Notes under the pieces: generated by a model | Told to the model about the DNA's origin: nothing | Seen by the model: only the letters and a program-made list of their open reading frames with translations | Database searches by the model: none | Source of the DNA: Bordetella parapertussis | GTDB lineage: Bacteria; Pseudomonadota; Gammaproteobacteria; Burkholderiales; Burkholderiaceae | Length of the DNA: 13,886 bases | Assembly: GCA_945901665.1 (NCBI GenBank) | Contig: CAMDLJ010000031.1 | Coordinates: forward strand, 1-13,886 | Reading direction: 5' to 3' | Part shown: in pieces, positions 6,096 through 12,170 of the stretch | How the letters are laid out: the number at the start of each line of letters is the position of its first letter | Numbering within the stretch: position 1 is the first letter of the stretch | Position numbers and translations under genes: made by a program

Positions 6096-7205
6096 TCAAA
6101 CTTGCACCGGCCCGGTGGTGGGCGCTGGACTGCGATGGGCTGGGATCTTGCCCGCTTGGATATCGTCGTGCCAGAGTTGGTGATGCTCCTTGGCCCAGGT
6201 TTCGTCGACATACCCGGTGCGCATGGCTTGGTAAGCGCCTTCCATGCCCACGGTGCCCATGTAGATATGGCCCAAAAACATGGCCATCATCAATACCGCT
6301 GCGACCGCGTGCACCATGTGGGCAATTTGCATCTCCCCACGGGTATAGACGAAACTGGGCAAGAGCTTGTCCAGGAACAAACCCGAGACCATCACCACCA
6401 CGCCCAAGACAAACACGCCGCCCCAGAACAACACCTTTTCACCGGCATTGAAGCGGTGCGAAGGGACTTCCTCACCACCAAACATCCCGCCGCCTTTGAG
6501 CAGCCAGGTCAAGTCGCCTTTGCTGGGCAGGTTGTCTTTCACAAAGGTACAAAACACCACCACCAGTGAGACCGCAAACAACGGCCCTGCAAAGTTGTGG
6601 GCGTTTTTCAGGGCATAGGTGAGCCAGCCAAACAAGCTGCTGCCAATGATGGGCAACAGCAAAAACTTACCAAAGGCCATGACCAAACCGGACACGGCCA
6701 AGACGCAAAAAGCAATGGCATTGGTCCAATGCGCGCTGCGCTCAAACGGGGTGAAACGCTCGATCTTGCGCCCCGTGGTCTGTCCGTGCAATGCCATGGT
6801 GCCGCGACGCCAGTAAAAGATGGCCAAAGCGCCCAGCACGATGACCAGCAATGAGCCGCCATAGGGGATGATCCAGTTGTTGCGCACCTGACGCCACGCC
6901 TCGCCCGCATTGGTCAAACTGGATCCTGGGTATTGAACAAAGGGCTGCACCAAATTGCCCGCTTCGGGGTCTTGGCGCACAGGCAGGCTGGTGAAGCCCG
7001 TGGTGCCCTGGCCGACTTGGCGCCACACCGGTGCATTGTTGCCGGGCTGCACTTGTTCGCGCTGGGCATTGCTTTGTTGCAGGTATTTGGGGTCGGCCGA
7101 TGCGTCGGCTGCCACCGCATCGGTGGCAGGCTTGTCTTGTGCGAGCGCGCCGCTGCACAGCATGGGCAAGGCCCAAGCTAAAACCCAAATCATGGTGCGT
7201 GACAT
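6096..7205 (-). CDS. fdhC: formate dehydrogenase cytochrome b (gamma) subunit
   Basis: This is the membrane anchor and quinone-reducing subunit of respiratory formate dehydrogenase, 369 residues. A signal peptide (MSRTMIWVLAWALPMLCSG, cleavage after ALA, residue 22) is followed by about 90 periplasmic residues rich in Gln and Pro, and then by five hydrophobic helices (around 115-132, 161-180, 205-222, 258-277 and 293-316). Candidate haem b ligands are His159 in ERSAHW, His203 in KNAHNFAG, His296 or His299 in AHMVHAV and His313 in LGHIYMG. The pattern matches FdnI/FdoI-type gamma subunits, but the E. coli proteins are only about 215 residues and lack the N-terminal part. The start at 7205 has AAGG upstream; the open frame further upstream reads as non-coding. 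It starts 17 bases after the lipoprotein stop. Confidence 0.95.
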   Translation of the reverse strand: MSRTMIWVLAWALPMLCSGALAQDKPATDAVAADASADPKYLQQSNAQREQVQPGNNAPVWRQVGQGTTGFTSLPVRQDPEAGNLVQPFVQYPGSSLTNAGEAWRQVRNNWIIPYGGSLLVIVLGALAIFYWRRGTMALHGQTTGRKIERFTPFERSAHWTNAIAFCVLAVSGLVMAFGKFLLLPIIGSSLFGWLTYALKNAHNFAGPLFAVSLVVVFCTFVKDNLPSKGDLTWLLKGGGMFGGEEVPSHRFNAGEKVLFWGGVFVLGVVVMVSGLFLDKLLPSFVYTRGEMQIAHMVHAVAAVLMMAMFLGHIYMGTVGMEGAYQAMRTGYVDETWAKEHHQLWHDDIQAGKIPAHRSPAPTTGPVQV

Positions 7206-7221
7206 GGTGTTTGGCCTTTGT

Positions 7222-7455
7222 TCAGTTGGTTCTGGCGTAATCGTTTTGGCCCTCTTGGGCACGGGTGCGCAAAGCCTGCTCCCAACTGGTTTTGTCTCCG
7301 GCCTTCCAGCCGCCATTGACAAACGCGGCCGGCGCAGCGCCAGTGCCAGTGAATGGAGCAGCGTCTGACTTGGTGCCCATGGTCTGGGGGGTTTCCATGC
7401 AAGCGCTGAGACCCAAGATGGCCACGCAGGCCATGATCAACTGTGTTTTGTTCAT
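7222..7455 (-). CDS. small lipoprotein within the fdh operon
   Basis: I do not recognise this 77-residue protein by name. It begins MNKTQLIMACVAILGLSAC, a lipoprotein signal with lipobox LSAC, so Cys19 would be lipidated. The next residue is Met, not Asp, which favours outer-membrane placement under the usual +2 rule. The mature part has a Thr/Ala/Pro-rich linker and then a compact end, AFVNGGWKAGDKTSWEQALR, closing with QEGQNDYARTN. Its ATG overlaps the fdhB stop as ATGA, indicating translational coupling. The fdhC start follows its stop by 16 bases. Position between the iron-sulfur and cytochrome subunits suggests a role in assembly or stability of the periplasmic enzyme; this is inference. 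Confidence 0.82.
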   Translation of the reverse strand: MNKTQLIMACVAILGLSACMETPQTMGTKSDAAPFTGTGAAPAAFVNGGWKAGDKTSWEQALRTRAQEGQNDYARTN

Positions 7456-8078
7456 GATTTGCCGCCTTGCTTGGCCGGTGCTTGAGCGGGTTTGCTGCTG
7501 CCATAAGCCGTGCCCCAACCCCACACCTCAGCGCCCTTGTCGCGCTTGAGCACGCGGTTGCGAAAGATGTCGGCCACCACGTCACCGTCGCCAGCCAGCA
7601 AGGCTTTGGTCGAGCACATTTCGGCACAAGCAGGCAGTTTGCCCTCGGCCAGGCGGTTGCGGCCATATTTTTCAAACTCGGCTTGGCTGCCATTGGCCTC
7701 AGGACCGCCGGCGCAGAAGGTGCATTTGTCCATCTTGCCGCGCACACCGAAGGTGCCTTGCGAGGGGAACTGCGGTGCACCGAAAGGGCAGGCATAAGAG
7801 CAATAACCGCAGCCAATGCACACGTCTTTGTCGTGCAAAACCACGCCCTCGTCGGTTTTGTAAAAACAGTTGACCGGGCACACCGCCATGCAAGGCGCGT
7901 CAGAGCAATGCATGCAAGCGACTGAAATAGATTTTTCACCCGGCACGCCATCGTTCAAGGTGACCACCCGGCGGCGGTTCACGCCCCAGGGAACTTCGTG
8001 CTCGTTTTTGCAAGCGGTAACGCAGCCATTGCATTCGATGCAACGCTCTGCATCACAGATGAACTTCATGCGGGCCAT
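7452..8078 (-). CDS. fdhB: formate dehydrogenase iron-sulfur (beta) subunit
   Basis: This electron-transfer subunit of 208 residues carries four [4Fe-4S] clusters between the catalytic subunit and the cytochrome. Cysteine sets are visible at 13/16/19/23, 55/58/63/67, 87/90/93/97 and 119/122/151/155, the classic FdnH/DmsB-like pattern of 16 cysteines. It has no signal peptide of its own, which fits export as a passenger of the Tat-targeted FdhA. Unlike E. coli FdnH (about 294 residues) it lacks a C-terminal membrane helix and ends in a short Ala/Pro/Lys tail, so membrane attachment must come through FdhC. The ATG at 8078 is preceded by AGGAG at good spacing. It lies 57 bases after fdhA and overlaps the lipoprotein gene by four bases. 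Confidence 0.95.
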   Translation of the reverse strand: MARMKFICDAERCIECNGCVTACKNEHEVPWGVNRRRVVTLNDGVPGEKSISVACMHCSDAPCMAVCPVNCFYKTDEGVVLHDKDVCIGCGYCSYACPFGAPQFPSQGTFGVRGKMDKCTFCAGGPEANGSQAEFEKYGRNRLAEGKLPACAEMCSTKALLAGDGDVVADIFRNRVLKRDKGAEVWGWGTAYGSSKPAQAPAKQGGKS

Positions 8079-8135
8079 GGAAATCTCCTATTCAGGTGTG
8101 GGGTGAGGGTGGCTTGGCTGCTTGCTGTGCAACCG

Positions 8136-11093
8136 TCACGCCCGCTCAATATTGCAAACAGTGGTCTTGGACTCTTGCATCATGGTGACGCTGTCGTAGC
8201 CATAGGTGGTGGCGGTGTTGACCGCCTCACCGCGCACCACGGGTGCCGCACCGTTGGGGTAATGCGCCAACATGTCAGCGCCTTGCCAACGACCCGAGAA
8301 GTGGAACGGCAAAAACACGGTGTCTGCGCCCACCCGTTCGGTGACCATGGCCATGACCTTGATGCGCGCCCCGGTCGGGGTGCTGACCCAGACTTGCTCG
8401 CCGTTGCGCACGCCGCGATCGGCGGCCGCCTTGGGGTTGAGTTCGACAAACATGTCTTGCTGCAACTCGGCCAGCCATGGGTTGGAGCGGGTTTCTTCGC
8501 CGCCACCTTCGTACTCCACCAGTCGACCAGAGGTCATGATCAACGGGTATTTTTCATGCACCTTGTCGGCAATGTTTTTGTCTTGCACGGTTTTAAACAA
8601 GGTGGGCAAGCGCCAGAAGGCTTTTCTGTCGTCATGCGTCGGGTACTTGGCCATCAAATCGGGGCGGTTGCCGTACAAAGGCTCGCGGTGCTGGGGGATG
8701 GCATCGGGGAAGTTCCACACCACGGCCCGCGCTTTGGCATTGCCAAACGGGTGGCAGCCATGGTTTTGCATGAACACACGGATCATGCCGCCAGAGCTGT
8801 CGGTCTTCCAGTTTTTGCCTTCGGCGGCGGCTTTTTCGGCATCGTTGAGTTCGTCCCACCAACCGAGCTTTTTGAGCAGCACATGGTCCAACTCGGGGTA
8901 GCCAGTGGTGATGTCTGCGCCCAGCGAATGCGAGCCGTCTTCGGCCAACAAGCTCTTGCCTTCGCGCTCGACACCAAAGTTGGCGCGGAAGTTACCGCCG
9001 CCGTCCATGACGTGTTTGGAGGTGTCGTACAAATTGGGCGAACCCGGGTGCTTGAGCGCCGCGGTGCCCCAACACGGCCAAGGCAAGCCAAAGTAGTCGC
9101 CCGTGAAGTCGTAACCCGTGGCCGCGTCTTTGCCGCCTTTGGCCTTGAGGGTTTTGACATCGAACAAATGCATGTTGCGCATGTGCGCTTGAAGCCGCTC
9201 GGGGCTTTGACCGGTGTAGCCAATGGTCCACACGCACTTGTTGATTTCGCGCAAGATGTCATCGGGAATGGGTTCGTCCAGGCCTTTGACTTTTTGCATC
9301 TTGTAGTTTTTCACCAGCTCTTTGTCAAAGCCCAACTTTTGCGCCAGCTGATACATGATCATGTGGTCAGAGCGGCTCTCCCACAAAGGCTCAATGACCT
9401 TTTCACGCCACTGCAATGACCGGTTGGACGCCGTACAAGACCCACTGGTCTCAAACTGTGTCGCGGCAGGCAAAAGGTAGACCGCCCGATTGGGGTTTTT
9501 GTCTTCGGCTTTGCCCGGCATGGCGGCCATGGCCGCCGTGGCCGATGGGTAAGGATCGACCACCACCAACAAATCCAACTTGTCCATGGCGCGCTTCATC
9601 TCCAAGCCACGGGTTTGCGAGTTGGGCGCATGGCCCCAGAAGAACACACCGCGCAGATTGCTGTCTTGGTCGATGAATTCGTTTTTCTCCATCACGCCGT
9701 CAATCCAGCGCGAGACGGTGATGCCAGGCTTGCTCATCATGGCGGGTGCAGAAAAACGCCCCTTGATCCATTCAAAGTCCACGCCCCAGGTTTTGGCGAA
9801 ATGCTTCCATGACCCCTCGACCAAGCCGTAATAGCCGGGCAATGAGTCGGGGTTGGGGCCCACATCGGTGGCACCTTGCACGTTGTCGTGGCCGCGAAAG
9901 ATGTTGGTGCCGCCACCGGTCTTGCCCACATTGCCCAGGGCCAATTGCAAAATGCAAGAGGCGCGCACCATGGCGTTGCCGATGGTGTGTTGGGTTTGGC
10001 CCATGCACCAAACGATGGTGCCAGGGCGGTTTTCATGCAACCACGTGGCCACCTTGGTCATTTGTTCGGGCTTGACGCCGCAGGCCTCTTCGACCTTGTC
10101 CAGCGTCCATTTGGACATCACGTCTTCTTTGACCTTGTCCATGCCATAGACCCGGTCGTTGATGTATTTTTTATCTTCCCAACCGTTCTTGAAGATGATG
10201 TGCAGCAAACCAAACAAGAACGGGATGTCCGAGCCCGAACGGATGCGCACATACTCGTCGGCCTTGGCCGCGGTGCGGGTAAAGCGCGGGTCGACCACGA
10301 TCATCTTGGTGCCGGTTTCTTTGGCGTGCAACATGTGCAACAAGCTGACGGGGTGGGCCTCGGCGGCATTGGAGCCGATGTACAAAGCGACCTTGCTGTT
10401 TTGCATGTCGTTGTACGAGTTGGTCATGGCCCCATAACCCCAGGTGTTGGCCACACCCGCCACCGTGGTGGAGTGGCAAATGCGCGCTTGGTGGTCGCAG
10501 TTGTTGCTGCCCCAAAAACTCACGAATTTGCGCAGCAAATAGGCTTGCTCGTTGTTGTGCTTGCTCGAACCCACCCAGTAAATGGAGTCCGGGCCACTGG
10601 CCTTGCGCAACTCCATCAATTTGGCCGATATCTCATTGAGCGCTTGGTCCCAGCTGATGCGCTGGTACTTGCCATCCACCAACTTCATGGGGTGGCGCAA
10701 ACGGAACTCACCATGACCGTGTTCGCGCAATGCCGCGCCCTTGGCGCAATGCGCGCCCAAGTTGATGGGCGAGTCAAACACGGGTTCTTGGCGCACCCAG
10801 ACACCGTTTTCAACCACCGCATCGACGGCACAACCCACCGAACAGTGGGTACACACCGTGCGCTTGACCTCGATCTTGCCGGACCCGTCGCCCTTGTTGG
10901 GGCCTGCAGCCTGGGACTTTTTCACCAAGGTCAGCTGGCTGGCCGCCAAGCCCACACCCACGCCCAAACCTGAGCGGCGCAAAAAAGCGCGGCGGTCCAT
11001 GGTCGGGATGGCCTGGGCCAAACCACGTTGCAAACGGTGCACAAACGGTGAGCCTGCGCGAGAGGTGCTGTCGGATTTTTTGGTCAATAGCAT
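8136..11093 (-). CDS. fdhA: formate dehydrogenase catalytic (alpha) subunit, molybdopterin type with active-site Cys
   Basis: It oxidises formate to CO2 using a bis-molybdopterin guanine dinucleotide cofactor with Mo or W. The 985 residues begin with an extended N-terminus followed by a Tat signal, DRRAFLRRSGLG (Arg34, Arg35), so it works in the periplasm. One [4Fe-4S] cluster is bound by Cys81, Cys84, Cys88 and Cys116. The metal ligand is Cys206 in ARICHSTT, followed by His207. The codon (10476-10478) is TGC, so this is a cysteine, not a selenocysteine, enzyme. Cofactor-binding regions follow (GNVGKTGGGTNIFRGHDNVQG; FFWGHAPNSQTRG), and a C-terminal dinucleotide-binding domain starts near PLIMTSGRLVEYEGGGEE. 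The start at 11093 has AAGGATC upstream, 14 bases after fdhX. It resembles the membrane-bound enzymes of Cupriavidus-like bacteria. Confidence 0.97.
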   Translation of the reverse strand: MLLTKKSDSTSRAGSPFVHRLQRGLAQAIPTMDRRAFLRRSGLGVGVGLAASQLTLVKKSQAAGPNKGDGSGKIEVKRTVCTHCSVGCAVDAVVENGVWVRQEPVFDSPINLGAHCAKGAALREHGHGEFRLRHPMKLVDGKYQRISWDQALNEISAKLMELRKASGPDSIYWVGSSKHNNEQAYLLRKFVSFWGSNNCDHQARICHSTTVAGVANTWGYGAMTNSYNDMQNSKVALYIGSNAAEAHPVSLLHMLHAKETGTKMIVVDPRFTRTAAKADEYVRIRSGSDIPFLFGLLHIIFKNGWEDKKYINDRVYGMDKVKEDVMSKWTLDKVEEACGVKPEQMTKVATWLHENRPGTIVWCMGQTQHTIGNAMVRASCILQLALGNVGKTGGGTNIFRGHDNVQGATDVGPNPDSLPGYYGLVEGSWKHFAKTWGVDFEWIKGRFSAPAMMSKPGITVSRWIDGVMEKNEFIDQDSNLRGVFFWGHAPNSQTRGLEMKRAMDKLDLLVVVDPYPSATAAMAAMPGKAEDKNPNRAVYLLPAATQFETSGSCTASNRSLQWREKVIEPLWESRSDHMIMYQLAQKLGFDKELVKNYKMQKVKGLDEPIPDDILREINKCVWTIGYTGQSPERLQAHMRNMHLFDVKTLKAKGGKDAATGYDFTGDYFGLPWPCWGTAALKHPGSPNLYDTSKHVMDGGGNFRANFGVEREGKSLLAEDGSHSLGADITTGYPELDHVLLKKLGWWDELNDAEKAAAEGKNWKTDSSGGMIRVFMQNHGCHPFGNAKARAVVWNFPDAIPQHREPLYGNRPDLMAKYPTHDDRKAFWRLPTLFKTVQDKNIADKVHEKYPLIMTSGRLVEYEGGGEETRSNPWLAELQQDMFVELNPKAAADRGVRNGEQVWVSTPTGARIKVMAMVTERVGADTVFLPFHFSGRWQGADMLAHYPNGAAPVVRGEAVNTATTYGYDSVTMMQESKTTVCNIERA

Positions 11094-11107
11094 GGTGTGA
11101 TCCTTGA

Positions 11108-11317
11108 TCAGACGCGGGTGGTTTGGTAATAGCGCTTGACGTGTTCACTCAAGCTGTAGCCGCCGCCTTTGGCCGGTGCTTGCGGCAAATTTTCTGTCTG
11201 GGGCACGGGTGTGGCATCCAGCGCTTTGACGCCCGCGACGGTAGCAACAGCCGCACTGGCCGCAGCCGCTCCCCAAAAAAACCCACGGCGGGAAGTAGAT
11301 GGCTGGTCGTTGTTCAT
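11108..11317 (-). CDS. fdhX: formate dehydrogenase region Tat-signal small protein (FdhX type)
   Basis: This is a 69-residue protein of the 'formate dehydrogenase region TAT target' family, found beside respiratory fdhA genes. It has a twin-arginine signal, STSRRGFFWGAA (Arg10, Arg11), a hydrophobic Ala/Val stretch, then a Pro/Gln linker. It ends in the family's hallmark YSLSEHVKRYYQTTRV. There is no cofactor motif. The ATG at 11317 is chosen over an upstream TTG at 11329 because GGAGAA lies five bases before it. It is the gene immediately before fdhA, with only 14 bases between. The biochemical role of the family is not settled; an accessory for maturation or export is usually assumed. Confidence 0.9.
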   Translation of the reverse strand: MNNDQPSTSRRGFFWGAAAASAAVATVAGVKALDATPVPQTENLPQAPAKGGGYSLSEHVKRYYQTTRV

Positions 11318-11433
11318 TCTGTTCTCCAAAAAGAATTGGGGCGCTTCACGCCTGTGGCATGGTGGGACAAGCCCGCTGGCCAGACTTTTGACATTTTCAG
11401 GCCTTTTGCAATCGCATTCATAAGGGGTTTGCC

Positions 11434-11484
11434 CAGGTACTCCCCGCTCTTAGTAAGTTTTCATTCAGGTCCCCACGCTCTTTA
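11434..11484 (-). repeat. two imperfect direct repeats upstream of fdhX
   Basis: On the plus strand CAGGT and GCTCTT occur together twice: CAGGT at 11434-11438 with GCTCTTAG ending at 11453, and CAGGT at 11466-11470 with GCTCTTTA ending at 11484. Spacers are seven and six bases, rich in C. The two copies are 32 bases apart, about three helical turns. A third CAGGT stands alone at 11494-11498. They lie in the 191-base gap between the chaperone gene and fdhX, the widest gap in the operon, where an internal promoter or regulator site could sit. I see no convincing -35/-10 pair there. Confidence 0.4.
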
Positions 11485-11508
11485 ACACGCCAGCAGGTCA
11501 GCATGGGA

Positions 11509-12135
11509 TCAATCGAGCATGTCAAACCCCTGGGTCTCGACCTCGACAAAAGCCCTCAGCAAACCTGCCAATGCCGCGTAAAAGTGCGCGCTGGGGTGAG
11601 CCTGCAAGGCATCGCACAAAAGATGCAACCAGGGTTGCAAGTGGCGCGCAAAGAATTCTCTTTGCCGGCTCAAGTTGGCCACTGCCACATCATCCCCGGC
11701 GATCAAAAAGCGCATAACCTCGCACAGATAAGACACATGGTCTTCGGTTTCGGGCAAGGTTTCATCGCGGCCCAAGCCCAAATCGGCCAAATCGGTGCGC
11801 AAAGCGGCCAGGGGCTTCTCGTTCAAAAAACCACTCAGGTGGTGCGAGGCAAACAAATACACCTCGGGCTGGCCCAGGCCACCAAAGAGGGCATCGTGTT
11901 CGGCAGCGATCTGGCTTGGGTTGGAGCTTCTGGCGACGCTCACCAACTGGCGCCATGGCTCTTCCAAAAAGCCCCCTGAAGCCGGGGCCTCGGTCACCGC
12001 CACGCGCAACTGGCCCAACAAGGCCTCATCGGGTGGGGCATAAAACAAAGCCGAGATCAGCCCATACAACTCTGCGCGGGCAGTTTCTTCATCCAAAGCC
12101 GAGGAAGTGGGGGGTGGGTTCAGGGGCAGATTCAT
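11509..12135 (-). CDS. TorD/DmsD-family molybdoenzyme chaperone
   Basis: This cytoplasmic redox-enzyme maturation protein of about 208 residues binds the Tat signal of its partner molybdoenzyme and helps cofactor loading before export. The all-helical TorD fold is indicated by ARAELYGLISALFYAPPD (19-36), the family motif EHDALFGGLGQPEVYLFASHHLSGFLN written here as E79-H80-D81 through SHHLSGFL, then ETEDHVSYLCEVMRFL (130-144) and EFFARHLQPW (160-169). The partner is almost surely FdhA, encoded two genes downstream. The start is ambiguous: ATG at 12135 gives a natural N-terminus, MNLPLNPPPTS, while an in-frame GTG at 12165 adds ten residues. The stop of the multi-ferredoxin gene lies 35 bases before the ATG, so the two are co-transcribed. 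Confidence 0.9.
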   Translation of the reverse strand: MNLPLNPPPTSSALDEETARAELYGLISALFYAPPDEALLGQLRVAVTEAPASGGFLEEPWRQLVSVARSSNPSQIAAEHDALFGGLGQPEVYLFASHHLSGFLNEKPLAALRTDLADLGLGRDETLPETEDHVSYLCEVMRFLIAGDDVAVANLSRQREFFARHLQPWLHLLCDALQAHPSAHFYAALAGLLRAFVEVETQGFDMLD

Positions 12136-12170
12136 GGGAATTTCTTGCGGCACTTCAAGGGTCACCCGGC

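Noticed and set aside
7998..9419. Long open frame (473 codons) on the plus strand opposite fdhA
   Set aside because: It is fully antisense to well-conserved fdhA/fdhB codons, has no ribosome-binding site and shows the His/Gly/Val-rich composition of a shadow frame.
10476..10478. Possible selenocysteine at the FdhA active site
   Set aside because: The codon reads TGC on the coding strand, so it is an ordinary cysteine and no SECIS is needed.
9876..10973. Second long plus-strand frame (365 codons) opposite fdhA
   Set aside because: Same reason; its residues mirror the codon bias of fdhA and show no domain.
11391..11413. TTGACA on the plus strand in the fdhX upstream gap
   Set aside because: No matching -10 at proper spacing, and the direction is away from any gene start.
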